In this document: one piece after another, positions 25,079 through 33,429 of the stretch
Layout of the letters: the number at the start of each line of letters is the position of its first letter
How positions within the stretch are numbered: position 1 is the first letter of the stretch
Assembly: GCA_035283685.1 (NCBI GenBank)
Contig: DATETJ010000009.1
Span: 396,925 to 460,924, forward strand
Direction: 5' to 3'
DNA: 64,000 bases
From: Candidatus Bathyarchaeia archaeon
Lineage (GTDB): Archaea; Thermoproteota; Bathyarchaeia; Bathyarchaeales; Bathyarchaeaceae
Program-made: the position numbers and the translations under genes
The notes under the pieces: generated by a model
Database searches by the model: none
The model's input: the letters and a program-made list of their open reading frames with translations, nothing else
Told to the model about the DNA's origin: nothing

Positions 25079-26194
25079 TCACGTTATCTCCTCTATGGTA
25101 GTCTTGGTCAAAGCCTTTATGTTATTGAACTCGGTCATCTCTCCATAACCCACAAGCGTAATAGCCGTGCCTTCGCCTCCCATCCTAGCGGTTCGACCGA
25201 TCCGGTGGAAATACACCAAGGCATCCAACGGAACATCATAGTTCACTATGTGAGTAACTCCATGAATGTCCAAGCCTCTGGCAGCAACATCAGTTGCAAC
25301 GAGCAACCTCAATTCGCCCCTTCTAAACGACTTGATAACCACATCTCTCTGAGACTGAGTGAAACCAGCATGAAGCGCCATAGCATCATACCCCCGATCC
25401 CTCAACTCATCAGCCAGAATGCTCGTGTCCGTACGCCTATTACAAAACACAATAGCACGACCAATATGATTCTCATCCAAAATGCTACGCAAGGTCTCAA
25501 ACTTGTTACGCGAATTCACAACCAAATAATACTGGCTCATCTGCGTAAGAGCAATCTCATCCTTACTCACAAGAATCATCTCAGGATTCTTCAGATACCT
25601 GCTACACACATTCATCACCGACTGATCTATCGTCGCCGAGAACAAACTAGTCTGCCTATCAGACGGCACCCTTCTCAGAATGATCTCAATATCATCTATG
25701 AAACCCATATCGAGCATCCTATCCGCCTCATCCAGAACAACAACCTTCACCGAAGCCAAATCCAGAATGCGTCTATCAAGCAGATCAATCACGCGGCCAG
25801 GCGTGCCCACAACAATATGGACACCATTTCTCAACGCGCGCACTTGCCTCTCAACAGGTTCTCCCCCATAGACAGGCAACACTCTCAACTTCGTATATTT
25901 TCCAAACCGACCAATATGATCCGCAACTTGAACAGCGAGTTCACGAGTCGGCACCAAAACCAAACCTTGAATCTTTCTCACTTCGGGGTTTAGGCGCTCA
26001 ATCATAGGAACTCCAAAAGCCGCAGTTTTCCCCGTCCCAGTTTGCGCCTGCCCAATAACGTCCTTGCCTTCAAGCAGCGGAGTAATCGCCTGAGCCTGAA
26101 TCGGAAAAAGACTATCAAACCCAAGTTCCTCAATGCCCTTCATAGTCTCCGCACTCAAGGGCAAGTCCGCAAAGTACTGTACTTGCATATTCAT
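25079..26194 (-). CDS. DEAD-box RNA helicase
   Basis: A 371-residue compact helicase. Motifs in order: Q motif FPIQAQAITPLLEGKDVIG, motif I AQTGTGKTAA, Ia PTRELA, II VLDEADRMLD, III SAT, IV VFCNRR, V ATDVAARGLDIHG, VI HRIGRTARMG. It ends soon after motif VI (ALTKTTIEEIT), so it is just the two RecA domains without an RNA-binding tail. Such proteins unwind short RNA duplexes in ribosome assembly and mRNA handling, with a cold-adaptation role in many archaea. The ATG at 26194 has AGGAG about 11 nt upstream. Confidence 0.96.
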   Translation of the reverse strand: MNMQVQYFADLPLSAETMKGIEELGFDSLFPIQAQAITPLLEGKDVIGQAQTGTGKTAAFGVPMIERLNPEVRKIQGLVLVPTRELAVQVADHIGRFGKYTKLRVLPVYGGEPVERQVRALRNGVHIVVGTPGRVIDLLDRRILDLASVKVVVLDEADRMLDMGFIDDIEIILRRVPSDRQTSLFSATIDQSVMNVCSRYLKNPEMILVSKDEIALTQMSQYYLVVNSRNKFETLRSILDENHIGRAIVFCNRRTDTSILADELRDRGYDAMALHAGFTQSQRDVVIKSFRRGELRLLVATDVAARGLDIHGVTHIVNYDVPLDALVYFHRIGRTARMGGEGTAITLVGYGEMTEFNNIKALTKTTIEEIT

Positions 26195-26357
26195 ATTCTA
26201 CATTTCTCCTGTCACAAAAACTCTTCATGCATTCCCAAAAGCTTTCAAAAGCCTCGTTAACTACATGATCAATGTGACAACACCATTCAACGTCGATCTC
26301 CCATAAAAAGGTTTAGCACGCAAACACACACAAAAACCCAATCCACAATGCTCACCA

Positions 26358-26365
26358 CTTATAAG
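26358..26365 (+). promoter_or_regulatory. TATA box of ModE-like gene
   Basis: CTTATAAG centred about 29 nt before the ATG at 26391, with no purine-rich ribosome-binding site in between, indicating a leaderless or nearly leaderless transcript. Confidence 0.5.
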
Positions 26366-26390
26366 CCGATAACACTAAAACAAGCCTACA

Positions 26391-26951
26391 ATGACCTCGC
26401 CAAAAAAACACAAAACCACAGCCAAAGTCTGGCTTGAATTCAAAGGCGAACCCCTGCTAGGAAAGGGCGGCGCCGACATACTTAACGCAATACGAAGCGA
26501 ACAATCAATATCCAGAGCTGCTCGAAAAGCAGACATGTCATACCGATACGTCTGGAACTACCTAGCTAAACTGCAAAAAGCACTCGATGAACCCATAGTT
26601 GAAACACACAAGGGCGGCACAAAAGGCGGAGGCGGAGCCAAACTGACCAACCTAGGCGAAGCCCTGCTCAAAGAATACAAACGAGTCGAAGCCTACGTGG
26701 GCGAGGTCCTCGAAGACAAAGAATACTGGGTGGCAGCCGGATTGAAAATAAGCGCACGAAACCGACTCAAAGGCACAGTCAAATCCGTGGAAAAAGGCGA
26801 CATAATCGCCAAAGTTAAACTCGAAGTGAAAACACCCGCAGTCATCACTGCACTCATATCACGCGAAGCAGTCGACGACCTGAAGATAAAAGCAGGGGAC
26901 AACGTCGAAGCCGTGATAAAAGCCACAGAAATCATGATCGCCAAAGAATAG
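26391..26951 (+). CDS. modE: ModE-like molybdate-responsive regulator
   Basis: A 186-residue protein. Residues 10-110 are the ModE-type winged HTH (EPLLGKGGADILNAIRSEQSISRAARKADMSYRYVWNYLAK and the Gly-rich wing THKGGTKGGGGAKLT). Residues 120-186 are one TOBE/Mop oxyanion-binding domain (ISARNRLKGTVKSVEKGDIIAKVKLEV...ISREAVDDLKIKAGDNVEAVIKATEIMI). Full ModE has two Mop units; with one, a dimer would make the molybdate site. It would control molybdate/tungstate uptake or Mo/W enzyme genes. No modABC genes are nearby. Confidence 0.9.
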   Translation: MTSPKKHKTTAKVWLEFKGEPLLGKGGADILNAIRSEQSISRAARKADMSYRYVWNYLAKLQKALDEPIVETHKGGTKGGGGAKLTNLGEALLKEYKRVEAYVGEVLEDKEYWVAAGLKISARNRLKGTVKSVEKGDIIAKVKLEVKTPAVITALISREAVDDLKIKAGDNVEAVIKATEIMIAKE

Positions 26952-26991
26952 CCAAGCTGGACTTCTCCAGATTTCCCCCGTTTTTTTTCCA

Positions 26992-28209
26992 TTATCGAAC
27001 CTTCGCCAGCTTGAAAATTCTACCATTATAGTCGCAGATGTACAATTCGTTCTGTTCATCAACGCCGAAAGACGTGATACTCAGACTTGAGTCCAACAGC
27101 TCTGTGTTAACTGCCGAATTCACGCCGTCATAACGAAGCGCCCAAATCCGCCCAGACCCAAAGTCCCCATATATATAAGAGCCAACCAGCTCAGGATGCT
27201 CCGAGCCGCGGTACACAAAGCCCCCGATTACAGCATTCCCTAGGCTGTTGTCATAGATCCAGACAGGCAGCGTCAGTCCCGTTTGATCGCAGTTTAGGCT
27301 TGGCTCGAAACAGAGGTTACCCTCCATGATGTCCCAACCATAGTTCTTGCCTTTATCAACAATGTCAATCTCCTCAACCCTGTTTTGCCCGGCATCTGCT
27401 GCCCAAAGCCGCCCTGTAACGGAATCAAAGCTAAACCGCCATGGATTGCGAAACCCATAAGCGTAGATCTCTTCACGAAAACCCAACGTGTTCCCCACAA
27501 AAGGATTGTCACTTGGAATCCCATAATTGAGACTCGGGAACGCTCTGTCAACATCAATTCGAAGAATCTTACCCAACAAAGACGCGCGACTTTGCCCATT
27601 GCCATGTGGGTCTCCCGCTGAGCCGCCATCGCCCATCGCAATGTACAAGTAACCATCCGGTCCAAACGCCAACTGCCCACCATTATGATTACTATACGGC
27701 TGCAAAACCTCTAAGAGAACATCCTCACTCGCTTCATCACCACGATTCGGATCGCCAGAAACAACCGAATATCGCGCAATAACAGTTCGCCTCGGATTGC
27801 CCGCTGTGTAATCCACATAGAAAAAACCATTATCTGAAAAGTCACCGTGAAAGGCCAGCCCGAGCAAACCTTCTTCAAATCCAGCAGAGTTGACTCGATC
27901 ACGAATGTCCAAGAAAACATTCGCAGCCGTCGTATCCAGCTGGTTCTGGAATATGTAGATCACGCCGCTCTTTTCTACAACGAAAAGCCGATCTGTGCCA
28001 TCACCCGAGATATACAAACCGACTGGGCGGTCAAAAACAAGATTCGAAAAAGCAACATCGACTTCATACCTAGTTTCATTTTGCGACGGGGCGGGCTGAT
28101 TTGCCAACCACGCAACCGCAAGCATACTGCTGGCTATGACCACAACAAGGACAGCGGCCAAAATCAACCATCTATACCGAATTTCCCTCACACCGCCATC
28201 AATGTGCAA
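26992..28209 (-). CDS. membrane-anchored glucose/sorbosone dehydrogenase-like beta-propeller
   Basis: A 405-residue protein with an N-terminal signal anchor (WLILAAVLVVVIASSMLAVAWLA) and a GSDH/PQQ-type six-bladed propeller: VVEKSGVIYIFQ, LLGLAFHGDFSDNGFFYVDY, NHNGGQLAFGPDGYLYIAMGDGG, YGFRNPWRFSFD, ADAGQNRVEEIDI and NYGWDIMEG. The Asn-His-Asn-Gly and ADAGQNR motifs match soluble aldose sugar dehydrogenase and HHIP-type proteins. It probably faces the outside; quinone cofactor use is not provable here, as binding residues vary in this family. The ATG at 28209 is the likeliest start. Confidence 0.88.
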   Translation of the reverse strand: MHIDGGVREIRYRWLILAAVLVVVIASSMLAVAWLANQPAPSQNETRYEVDVAFSNLVFDRPVGLYISGDGTDRLFVVEKSGVIYIFQNQLDTTAANVFLDIRDRVNSAGFEEGLLGLAFHGDFSDNGFFYVDYTAGNPRRTVIARYSVVSGDPNRGDEASEDVLLEVLQPYSNHNGGQLAFGPDGYLYIAMGDGGSAGDPHGNGQSRASLLGKILRIDVDRAFPSLNYGIPSDNPFVGNTLGFREEIYAYGFRNPWRFSFDSVTGRLWAADAGQNRVEEIDIVDKGKNYGWDIMEGNLCFEPSLNCDQTGLTLPVWIYDNSLGNAVIGGFVYRGSEHPELVGSYIYGDFGSGRIWALRYDGVNSAVNTELLDSSLSITSFGVDEQNELYICDYNGRIFKLAKVR

Positions 28210-28311
28210 GCACGCATTTCATACTAGTTGTTAGTGTTTCTAAAGCCACTTGAAACACTACCATCCATGAAACACGCAAAGGTAACACAAAAAAAGAATA
28301 TGGGGCAACAT

Positions 28312-28581
28312 CTAGCCGAAAGATAAAGCCTGTTCAGGATGCGCGAAAACAGTCTTTGAAGCAATCAACGTGACAGTCTCTTTTATGCCAGGAATCTTCC
28401 GAACCACATTTAGTATGAAATCGTCCAGTTCCTCCATAGTCTTGGCCTCGACTTCAATGCACACGTCGTAAACTCCATAAGTAAGACTTGCTTTCTTCAG
28501 ATGCTTAACGTTCTTCATCAGACTTAGAATCTCTTGTTCCGTTCCTGCTTGAACTTTTCCTAAGATATACGCGTAGATCAT
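28312..28581 (-). CDS. stand-alone Lrp/AsnC ligand-binding (RAM) domain protein
   Basis: An 89-residue protein made only of the AsnC-type alpha/beta ligand domain: AYILGKVQAGTEQEILSLMKNVKHLKKASLTYGVYDVCIEVEAKT, then MEELDDFILNVVRKIPGIKETVTLIASKTVF. No DNA-binding part is present. Such SMLs assemble with full-length Lrp proteins or bind amino acids. It lies 15 nt downstream of the Rpo5-like gene on the same strand, so the two are probably co-transcribed. Confidence 0.9.
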   Translation of the reverse strand: MIYAYILGKVQAGTEQEILSLMKNVKHLKKASLTYGVYDVCIEVEAKTMEELDDFILNVVRKIPGIKETVTLIASKTVFAHPEQALSFG

Positions 28582-28596
28582 TCATGTCTCCCCCCT

Positions 28597-29205
28597 TCAA
28601 CCCTCGACCACATACCTGTAACTAGTGTACTTCCCAGCTGTGGGGCTGTCCCGAATAATGCGCACAACATCACCCGGCTTAGCTCCAATTGCCTTCGCAC
28701 CAGGATCCGAAGCCTTAAGCCTTGGCAACTGATACGGTTGAACACGATACTCATTCAACAGTTTCTCACGATCCTCAGCCGCAACAATCTCATGCTTAGG
28801 CACAAGTACATGGCTAAAGATGTTGAACGATGGGAAAATCCTTGGAATAAGCTCCACTGGCGCCCTCTTGGAACTTCCTTTAGCTTGCTGCTTTGCTGCC
28901 TGAGTCAAGCGTCCACCTGTGACAAGAACGCCTTTGTCCACTCCCTGCTCAATCATGACTTTTCTGACCTGACCCATAGCTTGGACGCCAACAGTGCCCT
29001 GCGAAGACCAGCAGTAGATTAGCATTTTCTTGCCCTCACCCGTTTTCACAAGGAAACTTGTGCCCTCCTTGTGCTTTTTCTTGCTGATCTGCTTGTAGCC
29101 GCGCAACTCTATCAGAATCTGCGCTTTACGTTCTTCAATGGTTTCTCCAGCGCTCAAACAACAACCCCAACAATATCTGAAAGCGTTGTAGTCAACAGCG
29201 CTCAA
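28597..29205 (-). CDS. rpo5: RNA polymerase subunit Rpo5 (RpoH/Rpb5) with N-terminal jaw-like domain
   Basis: A 202-residue protein. Residues 128-202 are the archaeal Rpo5/RpoH core: [21 protein letters not shown], then [20 protein letters not shown] and [20 protein letters not shown], typical subunit H. Canonical archaeal Rpo5 is only about 80 residues. Here residues 25-125 precede it with the order of eukaryotic Rpb5: a GYKQIS segment, a hydrophobic strand [37 protein letters not shown] and [18 protein letters not shown] at 29205 or at 29157 may be the start; an AAAATATT box about 42 nt upstream favours the first. It is not next to rpoB/rpoA; the downstream gene is an AsnC-type protein. Confidence 0.85.
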   Translation of the reverse strand: MSAVDYNAFRYCWGCCLSAGETIEERKAQILIELRGYKQISKKKHKEGTSFLVKTGEGKKMLIYCWSSQGTVGVQAMGQVRKVMIEQGVDKGVLVTGGRLTQAAKQQAKGSSKRAPVELIPRIFPSFNIFSHVLVPKHEIVAAEDREKLLNEYRVQPYQLPRLKASDPGAKAIGAKPGDVVRIIRDSPTAGKYTSYRYVVEG

Positions 29206-29290
29206 ACAACCCTTAAACTTTACGCTTCACACAGCCCACACAATATTTTCAGCTAGCACTCCATGAAACCATTATCCCGCCCTTCGCGTA

Positions 29291-29299
29291 ACTTAAATA
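29291..29299 (+). promoter_or_regulatory. TATA box of radA
   Basis: ACTTAAATA lies about 54-62 nt before the radA ATG at 29353. The start codon also has GAGG about 9 nt upstream, so radA probably has a short leader with a real ribosome-binding site. Confidence 0.45.
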
Positions 29300-29352
29300 C
29301 GCGCTAATGTCTCTATCTGCAATGAACCAGCGACAGCCTAGAGGCAAAAGCC

Positions 29353-30363
29353 ATGGTTGTTGAAGAACAACACGAAGAGGAGAAACCTGCAGAGGAAAAA
29401 TACGAACGACTGGAAGACCTACCAGGTGTTGGACCAGCTACAGCCCAAAAACTGCGCGAACTCGGCTTCAACACCGTTGAATCCATGGCAACCGCAGCCA
29501 TCAAAGAACTCGAACCTGCAGGCATAAGCGAAAAAAAAGCCCTAGACATCATACGCGCCGCTAGGTCAACTTTAGCGCTCACTTTTATGCGTGCCGATGA
29601 ACTGATGAAAATACGCCAAAGCGTCATGCGCCTCACCACAGGCAGCAAAGCAATAGACGAGATAATAGCAGGCGGCTTAGAAACACAAACCATAACCGAA
29701 TTTTACGGCGAATACGGAACCGGCAAAAGCCAACTCTGCCACCAAATGTGCGTCAACGTCCAGCTGCCCAACGAACGCGGCGGACTGAACGGAGGCGCAT
29801 TATACATCGACACCGAAAATACGTTCCGAACCGAACGCATTATCCAAATGGCACAACATATGGGATTAAACCCAGAAGACGTGATCAAACGAATCATATT
29901 CGCAGAGGCCTACACCTCAGATCATCAAATGTTTCTTTTGGAAAACGCTGACAAAATCGTCAAAGAAAACAACATCCGCCTCATAGTCATCGACTCCTTA
30001 ACTGCCCACTTCCGCAGCGAGTACCTAGGTAGAGAAATGTTAGCTGAGAGGCAGCAGAAACTCAACAAACACATGCATAGACTAATCCGCCTAGCCCGAG
30101 CCTTCAACGCAGTCGCCGCCGTGACCAACCAAGTCATGGCTAAACCCGATGTCTTCTTCGGCGACGCAGTTCACCCAGTAGGCGGACATATCGTAGCCCA
30201 CACTAGTCACACACGCGTGTACCTGCGCAAATCATCTCGCGGGCCACTCCGCATCGCTCGGCTCGTATCGAGTCCCTACCTCCCCGAGGGCGAAAGAGTT
30301 TTCAAGATAACTGAGAATGGTGTAGAAGACACATCTGAAGAGGATCAGCAGGGAAGACGATAA
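29353..30363 (+). CDS. radA: RadA DNA recombinase
   Basis: A 336-residue archaeal RadA of normal length. N-terminal helix-hairpin-helix domain (LEDLPGVGPATAQKLRELGF, ISEKKALDIIRAARS), oligomerisation linker with FMRADE, then the RecA core: Walker A GEYGTGKSQ (about residue 119), ALYIDTENTFRTERI, Walker B LIVIDSLTAHFR, and the L2 region FNAVAAVTNQVMAKPD. It polymerises on ssDNA and performs homologous pairing. The acidic N-terminal tail (EEQHEEEKPAEEKYER) is usual for radA. A TTG-started gene follows with no gap. Confidence 0.97.
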   Translation: MVVEEQHEEEKPAEEKYERLEDLPGVGPATAQKLRELGFNTVESMATAAIKELEPAGISEKKALDIIRAARSTLALTFMRADELMKIRQSVMRLTTGSKAIDEIIAGGLETQTITEFYGEYGTGKSQLCHQMCVNVQLPNERGGLNGGALYIDTENTFRTERIIQMAQHMGLNPEDVIKRIIFAEAYTSDHQMFLLENADKIVKENNIRLIVIDSLTAHFRSEYLGREMLAERQQKLNKHMHRLIRLARAFNAVAAVTNQVMAKPDVFFGDAVHPVGGHIVAHTSHTRVYLRKSSRGPLRIARLVSSPYLPEGERVFKITENGVEDTSEEDQQGRR

Positions 30364-30900
30364 TTGACCAAGCCTGTTCCAAAAGTCTATGCTACAAGAT
30401 TCTTCCAACTGGTGACATCTCGGCAATTTGCCGAAGCTGAACGCATTCTCGAACGCGTCAAACAAAAAATGCATGTGAGCGACCGCAACCGAGGCTATTT
30501 CCAAGCATTGTACGGCATGCTCCTAACAATGAAGAACAGCGACCGATACGCGTTTCTATCCACCGCAGACCTAACCGACAAAAAGCAACTGAAGAACTGC
30601 CGAAAAGAGTTTCTGAGCCACATGGAAAGTCGTCTCCACGATGACTACGACCGCGGATATTTCGAAGCTTGGGCAGACTACATGCGAATACTGCCAAAAA
30701 TCGAGGTTCCACCAGTCAGCAACAAAAACACCCAGAAAGTAGCTGAAGAAGAAAGGATTCAGGAAGAAAAACCAGAAGTGCTCGTGACTCAGGAAAAAGT
30801 TGAGGCGAAAAGCAAAACAGAGCCTGCTGAGGATAAGAACGAGGCAGAAACTGTAGAGCATCGCCAAAGTCTAATTGTAGACTATGCAAAACAAACGTAA
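30364..30900 (+). CDS. conserved-looking unknown protein in radA operon
   Basis: A 178-residue protein starting at TTG 30364 immediately after the radA stop codon, implying translational coupling. Residues 1-110 are helical (YATRFFQLVTSRQFAEAERILERVKQKM, RNRGYFQALYGMLLTMKN) with a compact alpha-helical repeat look; residues 118-170 are an acidic, Lys/Glu-rich, low-complexity tail (NKNTQKVAEEERIQEEKPEVLV). I do not recognise it. Co-occurrence with radA suggests a recombination accessory role. Confidence 0.75.
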   Translation: MTKPVPKVYATRFFQLVTSRQFAEAERILERVKQKMHVSDRNRGYFQALYGMLLTMKNSDRYAFLSTADLTDKKQLKNCRKEFLSHMESRLHDDYDRGYFEAWADYMRILPKIEVPPVSNKNTQKVAEEERIQEEKPEVLVTQEKVEAKSKTEPAEDKNEAETVEHRQSLIVDYAKQT

Positions 30901-31156
30901 GTCCTTAACGCGCGTTAAACGTTGAAAGCTGTCCATCATAGGCGCTACAGTGCGATTTACTCCTCTGACCCAGCATCGATCCTAGGCAGAGTTGAGAGTA
31001 AACGTGAAGAGTTAGCAGGGGCGTTTTGAACTAGTGAAGGAGGGCATAATCATTCTCTGTTGGGCACGAACGTGAAGGCCCTGCTGGAAGGCTTTTCATA
31101 GAAGCATCAAAGCATATTAGTGGAATCCTTCTGTTCAATTTCTAGAGAGTCAACCG

Positions 31157-32332
31157 ATGCCCACCAATCTGCCTGTTGTTGCTAAGAAGAAATGGAATGA
31201 GGCTTCACTAGCCAGAACGCCACAGGAAAAAGTGGAGAAGCTAGAGGAGTTTCTCAGCCTAATTCCAAAGCACAAGGGAACAGAGAAGCTTCGAGCACAA
31301 GTGAAGCGCCAGATTTCAACTTTGCACAAAGAACTTGAGGAAAAAAGACGTCGAAGAGCTGGGCGAGGTGGGCCGCGATTTTTCTTTGAAAAAGAAGGCG
31401 CAGCACAGATCATTATTCTAGGCCCTACCAAGGTAGGCCGAAGCAGTCTACTAACTTCTGTGACTAACGCCAAGACCGATGTATCTGACTACCCCTTCAC
31501 CACTCGTGAACCTGTGCCAGGCATGCTGCAATTTGAAGACCTCCAGTTTCAGCTGGTGGAAGCTCCAGCGCTGATTAAAGGTGCAGCAGGCAGCAGCTCA
31601 GGCGGACTTCAAACACTTGGGCTGGCCAGAAACGCCGATGGAATCATACTTATGGTCGACTTGTCTGAAGACACGACCCAACAGTTGACGACAATTCTGG
31701 AAGAACTCGAGAAAGCTCGCATTTTGACTCAGAAACCACGTGCTAGGGTCGAGATTGAGCGAAAACACGTCGGTGCCGGACTACGCATCATCATGTTCGG
31801 AAAGTTGCTAGACTGCAACCTCCGCGATGTTGAAAACCTGCTCAAAGGGTATCGAATCGTTGACGCGACCGTCAAGATTTATGGCAAAGCAACACTTGAT
31901 GATGTTGAAGATGCCATTTTCGAGAGCACCATTTACAGACCTGCAATCGTGGTTGCCAATAAAGCGGACTTGCCCGAGGCAGAAGGCGCGTTGCAGCAGT
32001 TGAAGCAGTTCGTGGGCAATACGTTGCCGATAGTGCCGGTTTCATGTCGCACAGGAACGGGATTGGAAAAACTAGGAGCAGAAGTCTTCAAGGCACTGGA
32101 CATAATCAGAGTTTATACTAAAGAGCCAAACGATCGTGAACCTTCGAGTAACCCGTTCATTTTGAAGAGTGGCTCAACTGTAGCTAGTTTAGCCAGGCAG
32201 ATTCACAGCGACTTTATCGAGAGATTCGCGTACGCTCGAGTTTGGGCAAAAAGGCTCACATTCAGTCCGCAGAAGGTTGGCCCATCGTTCCCACTGAAAG
32301 ACAAAGACAGCGTGGAGCTACGCACAAGATAG
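31157..32332 (+). CDS. DRG-like TGS-domain GTPase with altered P-loop
   Basis: A 391-residue protein of the DRG/Obg-like family. N-terminal charged helical region (about residues 20-75), then a G domain: G1 GPTKVGRSSLL in which the P-loop Lys is Arg; G3 region LVEAPALIKGAAG where DxPG has become EAPA; G4 ANKAD; G5 SCRTG. It retains the family's inserted region (HVGAGLRIIMFGKLLDC) and the C-terminal TGS domain (ARQIHSDFIERFAYARVWAKRLTFSPQKVG). DRG proteins associate with translating ribosomes; this one may bind but not hydrolyse GTP normally. An upstream gap of 256 nt has no gene. Confidence 0.9.
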   Translation: MPTNLPVVAKKKWNEASLARTPQEKVEKLEEFLSLIPKHKGTEKLRAQVKRQISTLHKELEEKRRRRAGRGGPRFFFEKEGAAQIIILGPTKVGRSSLLTSVTNAKTDVSDYPFTTREPVPGMLQFEDLQFQLVEAPALIKGAAGSSSGGLQTLGLARNADGIILMVDLSEDTTQQLTTILEELEKARILTQKPRARVEIERKHVGAGLRIIMFGKLLDCNLRDVENLLKGYRIVDATVKIYGKATLDDVEDAIFESTIYRPAIVVANKADLPEAEGALQQLKQFVGNTLPIVPVSCRTGTGLEKLGAEVFKALDIIRVYTKEPNDREPSSNPFILKSGSTVASLARQIHSDFIERFAYARVWAKRLTFSPQKVGPSFPLKDKDSVELRTR

Positions 32333-32345
32333 AAGATGCCGTTAG

Positions 32346-32927
32346 CTAACGTGACGAACGCGCAATTCTTTCGATTTCGTTGCGTTTCGAGACAGCGTAG
32401 CTTTTGACGTCTTTGTTAGCGGCTAAGATTAGCTCTTCAGATACGCATTCTTCCAACGTTCGCGGATTATTCAACGATGCCTTTCTTGCGCCTTCCGTGA
32501 GCAAACGCAATGCCAAGTCCACACGACGTTGAGGCGCCACATCCACAGCCATGTGATAGACGATGCCGCCATAACTCAGACGCGTTGTGTCTTCGCAAGG
32601 TGCGCTGTTTTCTACTGCTTTAGTCAGCACTTCAATTGGGCTTTGTCCGGCACGCAGATTGATTATTTCAAATGCGTTTCTCACGACGTTTACAGCCCTT
32701 TCCTTCTTCCCCGCTGCTCTTCCAGGACGCATGAGGTTGTTGACCAAGCGTTCAACAATGTTGACCTCTGCCTTGCGGAACTTGCCGTGCTCGTGTCTGC
32801 CCATGCTGTGAGGCGAAAATATGGGTCGCAATGAAATGTAACGTTTTAAGCCCAAGTCGTGAACTTCAATACCGCTGAAAGACCATTTTCCGAAGAGCTT
32901 GATTTCTTCCACAACTTGTTTGCTCAT
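32346..32927 (-). CDS. rps7: small ribosomal subunit protein uS7
   Basis: A 193-residue uS7. The true N-terminus is MSKQVVEEIKLFGKWSFSG at 32927, with GAGG 9 nt upstream; an in-frame ATG at 32996 would overlap rps12 coding sequence and add non-homologous residues. Family blocks include FSPHSMGRHEHGKF, VERLVNNLMRPGRAAGKKERA, VVRNAFEIINLRAGQSPIEVL and TRLSYGGIVYHMAVDVAPQRRVD. It binds the 3' major domain of 16S rRNA and contacts E-site tRNA. It follows rps12 by 16 nt. Confidence 0.97.
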   Translation of the reverse strand: MSKQVVEEIKLFGKWSFSGIEVHDLGLKRYISLRPIFSPHSMGRHEHGKFRKAEVNIVERLVNNLMRPGRAAGKKERAVNVVRNAFEIINLRAGQSPIEVLTKAVENSAPCEDTTRLSYGGIVYHMAVDVAPQRRVDLALRLLTEGARKASLNNPRTLEECVSEELILAANKDVKSYAVSKRNEIERIARSSR

Positions 32928-32943
32928 ACATGCTGTCCTCGCT

Positions 32944-33381
32944 TTAACGCATGGGTTTCTCTTTCTTGCCCAACACCAACTGCTTGAGTGAAACACCGTT
33001 TACGGTTACAACTTTCCATCGTACGCCTGGAATGTCGCCCATAGCTCCTCCACGTGAGCCACCTATTCCTTCAACAATCACCTCATCATGCTCATCGACC
33101 ACGTTTAGGGCGCCGTCTCCAGGCAGAAAAGCTGTGATAACTCTGCCGTTCTTGATCAGTTGAGTGCGCACACACTTTCGGATGGCGCTGTTGGGTTGCT
33201 TGCTCTCTACACCTACTTTCTCCAAAACTATGCCTCGACCCATTGGCGAGCCAGCTAAAGGGTCAGCTTTGATGTCAAGTCTCATCATGCGGCGCTTATA
33301 GTACATGTCGCTCCAGCGAAACTGCTTCCTACGCTCAATCAGTTTCCGCGCCGCGAACTCGCCAGCCGTCTTAGAACCCAT
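32944..33381 (-). CDS. rps12: small ribosomal subunit protein uS12
   Basis: A 145-residue archaeal uS12. The decoding-centre motifs [17 protein letters not shown] and [17 protein letters not shown] are clear, as is the N-terminal basic extension ([19 protein letters not shown]). It lines the A site and monitors codon-anticodon pairing. It starts the rps12-rps7 operon; in many archaea EF genes follow, but here the next upstream neighbour is the frameshifted dppA gene on the same strand. Confidence 0.97.
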   Translation of the reverse strand: MGSKTAGEFAARKLIERRKQFRWSDMYYKRRMMRLDIKADPLAGSPMGRGIVLEKVGVESKQPNSAIRKCVRTQLIKNGRVITAFLPGDGALNVVDEHDEVIVEGIGGSRGGAMGDIPGVRWKVVTVNGVSLKQLVLGKKEKPMR

Positions 33382-33429
33382 GCTGTTGTTTCAACCTCGT
33401 GTCTATCCATAAAACACAACAACCAGTAT

